Positions 27,723-34,682 of a stretch of DNA of 58,194 bases are shown piece by piece. Made by a program: the position numbers and the translations under genes. Origin of the DNA: Candidatus Woesearchaeota archaeon. GTDB taxonomy: Archaea > Nanobdellota > Nanobdellia > Woesearchaeales > 21-14-0-10-32-9. The notes below the pieces were generated by a model. That model did not search any database and was not told the origin of the DNA. It worked only from the letters and a program-made list of their open reading frames with translations. How positions within the stretch are numbered: position 1 is the first letter of the stretch; every line of letters begins with the position of its first letter. The stretch lies in contig JAIPHP010000007.1 in NCBI GenBank assembly GCA_021735165.1, positions 1 through 58,194 of the forward strand, in the 5' to 3' direction.

Positions 27723-28063
27723 AAAGACTTAATCAAACCACTAACAACAGCACCCAAATTATCCAAAGAAACAAGAATTTCCTCCTTCTTCTCATTGACA
27801 ACAGCTTCACTAAAAATTTTAAAACCCTTATTCAAATTAGAAACACTATTCTTCAATTCGTCACTATCAAAATACTGTGCCTGAAGAAAAACATCAAGAA
27901 TTAAATTAACTTTATCCCTTAAGGAAACAAACAAAAGATGCCTAGTGTTTTTGGGAATACTAAAATAAGCATCTTTAGACACCAATTCTTCAATGGACTT
28001 AAAACCCGCCTTTAATTCTATAAAAACAGAACCAAGTTCTTTTTTTAAACTGTCGACATCCAT
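27719..28063 (-). CDS. Small helical protein, paralogue of the next gene
   Basis: 114 aa from ATG 28063; the longer frame upstream is probably not translated because a TATA-like TTTATATTT lies just before this ATG. All-helical. The segment LVSKDAYFSIPKNTRHLLFVSLRDKV aligns with the neighbouring gene, so the two arose by tandem duplication. Function unknown; possibly a four-helix bundle. Confidence 0.65.
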   Translation of the reverse strand: MDVDSLKKELGSVFIELKAGFKSIEELVSKDAYFSIPKNTRHLLFVSLRDKVNLILDVFLQAQYFDSDELKNSVSNLNKGFKIFSEAVVNEKKEEILVSLDNLGAVVSGLIKSF

Positions 28064-28109
28064 AAAAAAAAATATAAACACACAAATATAAAACTTTCTA
28101 AAAAAAGAA

Positions 28110-28457
28110 CTAAATAAGCTTCTCAAGCTCAGCAATATTCCTTTTCATATCTTCTAATATCCTTAGAATCTCATCACGCTTAGATTCATCATGTAAAAAT
28201 AAATCTCTAAGACCTAAAACATTCTTGCCCAAAGGAGAAACAGCAGACCTTATACTATGAGAATTTTCATGCTCAAAATAATGAGCAAAATCAGCTAAAA
28301 ACTTCACATTATCAACCAACCTACCATATAACAATTTACGAACATTATGAGGCGTACTAAAATGCACACCCTTAGAAACCAATTCATGCCAAGCCCCAGT
28401 CCCAGCCTTAATATCAGAAAGGTGAGATCTGACCTCCAAAATAATATTATCCGCCAT
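28110..28457 (-). CDS. Small helical protein, paralogue of the previous gene
   Basis: 115 aa, all-helical. LVSKGVHFSTPHNVRKLLYGRL aligns residue by residue with the gene at 27719, and the similarity continues to both C-termini. A TATA box at ~28482-28491 about 28 nt before the ATG suggests a leaderless mRNA. Function unknown. Confidence 0.7.
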   Translation of the reverse strand: MADNIILEVRSHLSDIKAGTGAWHELVSKGVHFSTPHNVRKLLYGRLVDNVKFLADFAHYFEHENSHSIRSAVSPLGKNVLGLRDLFLHDESKRDEILRILEDMKRNIAELEKLI

Positions 28458-28502
28458 ACAACAACAAAACTACATAACGCCATATATAAATGTTTCTCAA
28501 AA

Positions 28503-28537
28503 AGCACTGGACAAGTGCTGACGCGGACTATATAAAC
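28503..28537. promoter_or_regulatory. Palindrome and TATA box of the mini-protein operon
   Basis: AGCACT-N5-AGTGCT (28503-28519) is a perfect inverted repeat directly upstream of CTATATAAA (28529-28537). The first start codon is 28572 with AGGTGA before it. The palindrome is placed where an activator or repressor would act. Confidence 0.5.
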
Positions 28538-28571
28538 AAGCAAAAAAATAACAAAATAGAGGTGAAAAAAA

Positions 28572-28649
28572 ATGACTCAAACACAATACACACAATACAT
28601 CAACCAACTATTTTTTGAACAAATAAAAGACATGACACAAAAGAGGTGA
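28572..28649 (+). CDS. Mini-protein 1 (25 aa)
   Basis: Reads MTQTQYTQYINQLFFEQIKD then MTQKR. AGGTGA lies before the ATG. The last codons and stop contain the ribosome-binding site (GAGGTGA) for the next ORF, a hallmark of coupled translation. Unknown function. Confidence 0.5.
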   Translation: MTQTQYTQYINQLFFEQIKDMTQKR

Positions 28650-28653
28650 AAAA

Positions 28654-28782
28654 ATGAAAATAAGAACATACACACAAAAATTAATACCCATACTGTTAGA
28701 ACAAGAACTAATAACAAAAGAAGACGAACAAACAATGACAGACTACTTAAACAACACTTATGGAGGCGAAGAATATGCTTAA
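28654..28782 (+). CDS. Mini-protein 2 (42 aa)
   Basis: Starts MKIRTYTQKLIPILLEQELI and ends GGEEYA. Preceded by GAGGTGA 5 nt before ATG. Acidic and helical. Its 3' end encodes GGAGGCG, the ribosome-binding site for the third ORF, which starts inside its last codons. Unknown function. Confidence 0.6.
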   Translation: MKIRTYTQKLIPILLEQELITKEDEQTMTDYLNNTYGGEEYA

Positions 28783-28912
28783 AAATCTAATAAACATATT
28801 TGACAAAAGAGAATACATGTCATGGCAAGAATATCATGAAAAAATGATATTTTTAGAAAATTTCTATTGGCAACAAACCGTAAGAAAAAAATCAGCGAGA
28901 AACGCCATTTAA
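28775..28912 (+). CDS. Mini-protein 3 (45 aa)
   Basis: Starts MLKNLINIFDKREYMSWQEY; the C-terminus is basic (VRKKSARNAI). Start overlaps the stop of mini-protein 2 by 8 nt and is preceded by GGAGG. The Trp/Tyr-rich amphipathic centre and basic tail could bind nucleic acid or membrane. Unknown function. Confidence 0.6.
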   Translation: MLKNLINIFDKREYMSWQEYHEKMIFLENFYWQQTVRKKSARNAI

Positions 28913-28959
28913 AAATAAATCAATTAACTATATAAATAAACATACATTTACAGACAATA

Positions 28960-29547
28960 ATGATAATAACTAAAGACGAGTTCATAAACAACAAAAGAAA
29001 ATTCTTAAAACAGATGACAAAAGAAATATTCATATACCCAACAGATACAATATATGGATTAGGATGCGATGCAACAAACACACAACTCGTCAATAAATTA
29101 AGAGAAATAAAAGGAAGCAGCATACAACCATTCTCAATAATTGCTCCAAACAAAAAATGGGTTTATGACAATTGTGAAGTAGGTGAAAAAGAAAAAGAAT
29201 TCGTAGAAAAACTAGGAACATACATAGAAATAAAAGGAAAACAACACAGATTCACAATAATACTAAAACTAAAAAAAGACTCAGCACTATCAAAAGCAGT
29301 AAATCCTGGAAAAAACACAATAGGAATAAGAATACCGAATAACTGGTTTTCAAAAATAGTAGAAGAACTAGGAAAACCAATAATAACAACATCTGCCAAC
29401 AAAACAGGATCAGACTTCATGACAAACACAGAAGACTTAAACTCAACAATAAAAAACAAAGTAGCATTCATAATATACGAAGGAGAAAAAAAAGGAAGAC
29501 CATCCACAATAATAAACCTCGTAGACCAACCACAAATTCTAAGATAA
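28960..29547 (+). CDS. tsaC: Threonylcarbamoyl-AMP synthase (Sua5/YrdC/TsaC)
   Basis: 195 aa. IYPTDTIYGLGCDATN and LREIKGSSIQPFSI are the YrdC nucleotide/substrate motifs, and IGIRIPNNW, ITTSANKTGSDF and GRPSTIINL complete the fold. It makes threonylcarbamoyl-AMP for the t6A modification at position 37 of ANN-decoding tRNAs. Single-domain form without the Sua5 extension. Its stop is 2 nt from the next gene. Confidence 0.9.
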   Translation: MIITKDEFINNKRKFLKQMTKEIFIYPTDTIYGLGCDATNTQLVNKLREIKGSSIQPFSIIAPNKKWVYDNCEVGEKEKEFVEKLGTYIEIKGKQHRFTIILKLKKDSALSKAVNPGKNTIGIRIPNNWFSKIVEELGKPIITTSANKTGSDFMTNTEDLNSTIKNKVAFIIYEGEKKGRPSTIINLVDQPQILR

Positions 29548-29548
29548 A

Positions 29549-30148
29549 ATGAAAATCCTCGGAGCCGCAGACCTACACGGAGACTTAGACGTAGCAAAAC
29601 GATTAGCAAAAAAAGCAGAACAAAATAAAGTAGACTTAATACTACTATGCGGAGATATACAAAATGAAGACTCCTTAGAGAACATACTAAAGCCTTTCAA
29701 AGACAAAAATCAAAAATTGCTTCTAATATCAGGAAACCATGAAAGCATCTCCACAGCAGAATTCCTAGCAAAAATAAACAATGCAAAACACTTGCACGGC
29801 TACTCAGTCAGATATGAAGACATAGGAATCTTTGGATGCGGATCAGCAAACATAGGAATACACGGAATAACAGAAAAAAAAATTTTTGAGACTCTAAAAC
29901 AAGGATTTGAAAAAATAGCATATCTACCAAAAAAAATAATGATGACACATGTACACCCAACAGGAAGCAAAATAGAAAAATTCTCAAACTTCGTAAAAGG
30001 AAGCCACGGCGTCCTAAAAGCAATCAAAGAACTACAACCAGACATACTACTATGCAGTCACGTACACGAAGCAGAAGGACTAGAAGAACAACTAGAAAAA
30101 ACAAAAGTTATAAACGTAGGAGCCGAAGGAAAAATCATAGAACTGTAA
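29549..30148 (+). CDS. Calcineurin-like phosphoesterase
   Basis: 199 aa. Metal-binding motifs ADLHGD, LLCGDIQ, ISGNHES, MMTHVHP and LCSHVHEAEG are complete. Short YfcE/MJ0936-like form. Likely a phosphodiesterase on a small molecule or nucleotide; substrate unknown. Second gene of the tsaC operon. Confidence 0.85.
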   Translation: MKILGAADLHGDLDVAKRLAKKAEQNKVDLILLCGDIQNEDSLENILKPFKDKNQKLLLISGNHESISTAEFLAKINNAKHLHGYSVRYEDIGIFGCGSANIGIHGITEKKIFETLKQGFEKIAYLPKKIMMTHVHPTGSKIEKFSNFVKGSHGVLKAIKELQPDILLCSHVHEAEGLEEQLEKTKVINVGAEGKIIEL

Positions 30149-30150
30149 AA

Positions 30151-30693
30151 ATGGACAACAAAATATTCTACTCACAAAAAGTTCTAGGACAATACCAAAT
30201 ACCATTTCAAAAAATAAAAATAAGAACTATGATAAAAGGAGCAGACTCTCAGTTCGAACAATTAGCACTAACAAAAACAATAACAGGAAATGGAAAAATA
30301 AAAAATGATCCAAGAATCACACCACTAGGAAAATACCTACGCTTGCTTCATATCGACGAGATGCCGCAAATATACAACATTTTTCTAAATCAAATGACTC
30401 TGGTAGGAATAAGACCAAGAACACAACATGACTGGAAACTTATGGGTTATGAACACAAAAAAACAGCACTAAGACACAAACCAGGCTTATTTGGAGTAAA
30501 CTACTACTATGAAAACCTAAGAGACCTACAAGACTTGATTAATTGCGAAATAGAATACCTAAAAGAAAAAGAAAAAAAACCAATACAAACCGACATAAAA
30601 TACTTCAAAGGAATAATAACTAACAGAACAAAACAAATAAATCAAGGACTTCAAAAAATAATACTAAAAAAAAATTACGAACTAATAATGTAA
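30151..30693 (+). CDS. Bacterial sugar transferase-type domain without membrane hairpin
   Basis: 180 aa from ATG 30151 (the longer in-frame start lies inside the phosphoesterase gene). FYSQKVLGQYQIPFQKIKIRTM matches the catalytic start of the WcaJ/PglC family, and DPRITPLGKYLRLLHIDEMP, NIFLNQMTLVGIRPR, then HKPGLFGVNYYYENL match the rest. Such enzymes move a phospho-sugar to polyprenyl phosphate. The N-terminal reentrant helix needed for membrane binding is absent, so it is truncated or uses a partner. Confidence 0.7.
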   Translation: MDNKIFYSQKVLGQYQIPFQKIKIRTMIKGADSQFEQLALTKTITGNGKIKNDPRITPLGKYLRLLHIDEMPQIYNIFLNQMTLVGIRPRTQHDWKLMGYEHKKTALRHKPGLFGVNYYYENLRDLQDLINCEIEYLKEKEKKPIQTDIKYFKGIITNRTKQINQGLQKIILKKNYELIM

Positions 30694-30710
30694 GAACCTA
30701 AAAAAAACTC

Positions 30711-30947
30711 TTAAAGATGCTCTTTAGCTTTCTCAATCAAAGGCAAAATAGTTACAACCTCATCTTTAGTAAGCCTACCCATCTTAGCCCACTTCCACGA
30801 ACCATCCTCAGTATTAAGAACCTCTCTACTAATCTGAAGCTTTGGCTGACCATCATTATAGGAAAATACTGAAACTCTTAGTTTTGTTGTCTCAAACTCT
30901 GCTGATTCACCAAATAATTCCTTGTCTAAACTTTTATCAAATGCCAT
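30711..30947 (-). CDS. PC4/YdbC-like ssDNA-binding coactivator
   Basis: 78 aa from ATG 30947, preceded by AGAGGT. Pattern TTKLRVSVFSYNDGQPKLQI then DGSWKWAKMGRLTKDEVVTILPLIEKA matches the four-strand-plus-helix PC4 fold that binds single-stranded DNA. May act in transcription or genome maintenance. Overall similarity is moderate. Confidence 0.6.
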   Translation of the reverse strand: MAFDKSLDKELFGESAEFETTKLRVSVFSYNDGQPKLQISREVLNTEDGSWKWAKMGRLTKDEVVTILPLIEKAKEHL

Positions 30948-31013
30948 TTTATCTACCTCTAAAAAACACAGATTTTCGAATGTTTTAAATATCTTTTGAT
31001 ACAATATACAAAT

Positions 31014-31334
31014 ATGAAAAGAACAATAATATTGCTAGGAATAATAACGCTATTAGTAATAACTGCGTGCCAAAATGAAAAAATAACCACTTTTGAAGAA
31101 TGCATAAATGCAGGAAACCCAGTAATGGAAAGCTATCCAAGACAATGCACAACAGAAAAAGGACAAACATTCATAGAAATAATAGATAAAGGACCAATTC
31201 CTCCAGAAGAACAAACACAACAACCGATATGCATCAATAAATGTGGAGATGGAAAATGCGCAGAAATAGTCTGCCAAGGAGAAGGATGCCCATGCGCAGA
31301 AACACCTCAAAACTGCCCAGAAGACTGCAAATAA
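31014..31334 (+). CDS. Cysteine-rich lipoprotein
   Basis: 106 aa from ATG 31014 (~25 nt after a TTTAAATATC box... start MKRTIILLGIITLLVITAC). Lipobox VITAC marks Cys lipidation. FEECINAGNPVMESYPRQC is a small secreted-domain motif seen in many surface proteins. The C-terminus has eight Cys (CINKCGDGKCAEIVCQGEGC) in a disulfide-rich, EF-hand-like pattern. Located at the outer membrane face. Confidence 0.75.
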   Translation: MKRTIILLGIITLLVITACQNEKITTFEECINAGNPVMESYPRQCTTEKGQTFIEIIDKGPIPPEEQTQQPICINKCGDGKCAEIVCQGEGCPCAETPQNCPEDCK

Positions 31335-31410
31335 CAGCCCAAAAAACTAATAACAATATAGGCTACAAAGAACAAAACAACCACACCCAAAAAAAACCAA
31401 CACGCAATAA

Positions 31411-32529
31411 TCAATGCTTCTTGAAATTATTCTTAACATAATCAACCAATTTACTGCCAAAAATCTTAATACTACTAGGACCAAAACGAACATAAAATTC
31501 CTCTGAACCCATATAATTCAAAAAAACAGGCTTATTACTTCTTGAAACCTCAACTTTACAAACTAACAAAGAATTAACACTTACAAAGTCCACCCTAATC
31601 AACGAAAAAACACTACGACCAATAAACTTCTCAATCAAATTAGTAAAATGCAAAGAAAACTTATCAGAACTCCTAAAACCATCAGCATCAATGCCCAAAA
31701 TAGTTCCTTCATCAGAAACACCAATTAACAAAACACCGCCAAAACTATTAAGAAAAGCAACAATGGTCTTAAGAACACTATGTTCAATACGCTTATCATG
31801 CTCCCCTGTAAAAAGATTAGTACGAAGAGCAGACTTAAACTCAACAGTAGAACTCTCACCAGAACTAATTAACACATTTAACTGATCAACAGGATCAACA
31901 ATACCCCTAAACAAAGAAGGATTCTTCTTCAACAAAGAAAAAACAAACTTCTTAACAAAGGAATACTTAAAAAAACGCATATGAATAAACCCCATACTAG
32001 CCGCAAAAAAAGAACCAAGCAAAAAAACAACGACATTCCAAAACTCCCTAAAAACACTACCTGAAAAAAACACAAAATCAAAATTAAACTGCAAAAACAA
32101 CTTCAAAATTTCCCACAATAAAGCAGAAGTAGAAGCAAAACTAAAACAAAACAAAGAAATAAAAAACGGACTCAACCTTAAATTATCATGATTTCCCACA
32201 TTCAAAATAAAAATAATCATAAACGCAACTAAAACAGTTATAATACCAAGAACAAAACGAATAAACAAATCCCACCAAGAAAATAAACTAATAAAAAAAT
32301 CCAAATTCCCAACATAAATAGTGACAAACAAAAACAACAAAGTAAAAAACTCCAAACCGCCAAAAACTCTCTTCTTATTAAAAAAAACAGGCAAAGACAA
32401 AATCAAAATCAAAAAACTCAAAATAATATTAACCCAATTCCTAGTCAAAAAAGAATACAATAAAGCAACAGGCAATAAAAAAGCAAAAACCCAAAAAGAA
32501 ACACTAAATTTATTGTAAGTCTCGCTCAT
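31411..32529 (-). CDS. Membrane protein with C-terminal AlbA_2 (Schlafen-type) domain
   Basis: 372 aa. About six membrane segments fill residues 8-190. Residues ~225-365 form an AlbA_2 domain: ESSTVEFKSALR (E-x-K), LKTIVAFLNSFGGVLLIGVSDEG and ILGIDADGF. AlbA_2 domains bind nucleotide or RNA; fusion to a polytopic membrane domain is unusual and suggests signalling or surveillance. Divergent from the DHH/nuclease operon. Its coding strand is G/T-rich. Confidence 0.75.
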   Translation of the reverse strand: MSETYNKFSVSFWVFAFLLPVALLYSFLTRNWVNIILSFLILILSLPVFFNKKRVFGGLEFFTLLFLFVTIYVGNLDFFISLFSWWDLFIRFVLGIITVLVAFMIIFILNVGNHDNLRLSPFFISLFCFSFASTSALLWEILKLFLQFNFDFVFFSGSVFREFWNVVVFLLGSFFAASMGFIHMRFFKYSFVKKFVFSLLKKNPSLFRGIVDPVDQLNVLISSGESSTVEFKSALRTNLFTGEHDKRIEHSVLKTIVAFLNSFGGVLLIGVSDEGTILGIDADGFRSSDKFSLHFTNLIEKFIGRSVFSLIRVDFVSVNSLLVCKVEVSRSNKPVFLNYMGSEEFYVRFGPSSIKIFGSKLVDYVKNNFKKH

Positions 32530-32616
32530 AAAAATCCCCGCATAACAAAATAACGATAAACTTATATATTTAATAGTTTCGCTATTTTATAATAGTGACC
32601 AAAGGGGTTTTGAAAA

Positions 32617-34680
32617 ATCAATCTAACAGAAATACTGGAAAGAGAAAATACAAAATACGAGAAAATTCTTCAGGAATTAAAAAAAGCAGCACACACATTA
32701 TATGAAAGACTGGCAAATTACGAATACAGAAACATAAACATAGTAAGCCACCTAGCTGATGCTGACGGTCTGGGATCATTAATTCTTGAACCAGGGCTTA
32801 AAATAATTGTAGAAACACTAGGAAAAACAGAAATACCTAAAGGAGAAAAACCTCAAGCACACAATTACAACATACAATCAGAAAGACACATGACTATTTC
32901 TGACAATGAAGAAGACGAAAACAGCATAACAAAAATAAAAGAAAGAAGGGGAAATGGAACCTACATATTCTCAGACCTCTCTGTTATGAACCCGGAAAGA
33001 CTAAAACAACTAGAAGAAGCAATAATTTTAGATCACCACAAACCCCTAAAATTTGAAGGAAAACACCAATACATAAACCCCTGCAATTACAAAATAGACG
33101 GGGCAAAAGAACTATCAGGATCCCTGCTTTCAGGGATTCTTCTTCATTACATAAAAGACGAACTTATAAAAGATGAAAACGTAAAACTAGATAAAAAAAT
33201 AAAAAAAGAACTAAACGAAAAAATAGACTACCTTACAATGTTTGCACTGGCAGGATCAAAAGCAGACCAGCAAAAAGACGAAGGAATAAACAAAACAATT
33301 TACGAATATTACATTAACAACCAAAAACTACAAAAAGAAGACAGCCCATTCTTCGGTTACTTCACAAAAACAATCTCTTATGCCATAGCAGAATCTCAAA
33401 TCCCATTAAACCTAAAATACGATGTCGCAAACAACGAACAAAGAAAAAAATTCCTATTTTCACAAGGATACAAAAAAATAGGAGAATCCACAGAAAAAAT
33501 AAGAAATGAACTAGAATTATTATTCGTGATAGATATAAACAAAAAACAAACAGGAATAAATAAAATAATTCTTGACACAATAAGTGAAGAAAAAATAGAA
33601 AAAATAAACAAAGAATTCCGAGAACAATACAACAAAAACCTCATAGAAATTGCAGAAAACGGAGAAAGACTCATAACTAATGCGAACGGCGAATACATAG
33701 ACCCAATAATAGAAGACTACAAAGACGATGAAAAAAGACATAAACAAAGAATACAACTTGCGGACAGATTGCTTTTCGAACTGGGAATAACTGAAGAACA
33801 TATGAATGATTTGAAAGGAACTACAAGATACAAAAGATATACACTTCTAGGACAACTCGAAAAAAGATTAATCGCATTCTCAGATCCAAGAAAAAGAAAA
33901 GAAAATCATGAATTATTCAAAGAACACCAACACATAATAACAGACCAAAAAAGTAAACTCCTCAAGAATAAATCAATAGCAGAGATCGCAAACGAGATGA
34001 CTGCCTATTCAAAAATGGGTGAGATTGATGAAGAACTACAAATAAACAACAAAACAATAAAAACATACGGACAATTATTCATGGAAGCAATTGTAATAGA
34101 ACTAGAAGGAAAATATGATCCTGACGATGAAAAACAGCAAATAGTATTCAAAAAACTTATAGATATAAAAAAACAATACAATCAAACAATTCATGATGGA
34201 ATGGAACTAATAGAAAAATGGATTTTAAACAACGACCTAAAAAAACTAGAACAAGAAACATTAACAGAAACATACTCAAACACAGAAAACAGAAGCAGAC
34301 TAATAGAAATAGGAAAAAGAGCATATCTAATACAACTAGACAACCTTGAAACAGAGCTTGAAAAAAATATAGAATTCCTAAGAGTTATGACTGGCGTCTT
34401 TGGAGGAATAACAGCAAAATCAAGAATACTACCAGAAGACTACGGAGTGCTATTCACATCACTAGAAACAAAAGAAGGACTTTACAAAATAAGTGCGAGA
34501 ACAAACAAAGCGCCCGGACAAGAAATTCATTTAGGAGAATTCTATGAAAAAATGACAAAACTCAAAGTGACGGAAAGCGGAGGAGGGCACCCGGAAGCAG
34601 CAAGCTGCTATATCAAAAAAGAAAATCTTGATAAACTAGGAGAACAAATAAAAAAAGAATACGTACTTAACGAGAAATAA
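32617..34680 (+). CDS. DHH-family (RecJ-like) phosphoesterase with probable AUC start
   Basis: 687 aa from ATC 32617. Upstream of the first ATG (32890) the frame encodes HLADADGLGS, the first DHH metal motif, so that ATG is too late. Later motifs: TYIFSDLS, IILDHHKP and, near the C-terminus, GGGHPEAAS of DHHA1. A long charged helical insert (~240-560) separates the two lobes. A stop lies at 32611; AAGGGG is 9 nt before ATC. Alternatively a GTG at 32595 (leaderless) is joined by a +1 shift at the A-run 32613-32617. Likely single-strand 5'-3' exonuclease or oligonucleotide nuclease; couples with the next gene. Confidence 0.75.
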   Translation: MNLTEILERENTKYEKILQELKKAAHTLYERLANYEYRNINIVSHLADADGLGSLILEPGLKIIVETLGKTEIPKGEKPQAHNYNIQSERHMTISDNEEDENSITKIKERRGNGTYIFSDLSVMNPERLKQLEEAIILDHHKPLKFEGKHQYINPCNYKIDGAKELSGSLLSGILLHYIKDELIKDENVKLDKKIKKELNEKIDYLTMFALAGSKADQQKDEGINKTIYEYYINNQKLQKEDSPFFGYFTKTISYAIAESQIPLNLKYDVANNEQRKKFLFSQGYKKIGESTEKIRNELELLFVIDINKKQTGINKIILDTISEEKIEKINKEFREQYNKNLIEIAENGERLITNANGEYIDPIIEDYKDDEKRHKQRIQLADRLLFELGITEEHMNDLKGTTRYKRYTLLGQLEKRLIAFSDPRKRKENHELFKEHQHIITDQKSKLLKNKSIAEIANEMTAYSKMGEIDEELQINNKTIKTYGQLFMEAIVIELEGKYDPDDEKQQIVFKKLIDIKKQYNQTIHDGMELIEKWILNNDLKKLEQETLTETYSNTENRSRLIEIGKRAYLIQLDNLETELEKNIEFLRVMTGVFGGITAKSRILPEDYGVLFTSLETKEGLYKISARTNKAPGQEIHLGEFYEKMTKLKVTESGGGHPEAASCYIKKENLDKLGEQIKKEYVLNEK

Positions 34681-34682
34681 AA

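Noticed and set aside
30052-30150. N-terminal arginine/lysine-rich extension of the sugar transferase
   Set aside because: It lies inside the phosphoesterase gene in another frame; the ATG at 30151 gives a proper start to the domain.
32890-34680. ATG at 32890 as start of the DHH gene
   Set aside because: It would remove the HLADADGLGS metal motif; the frame is open and clearly coding upstream.
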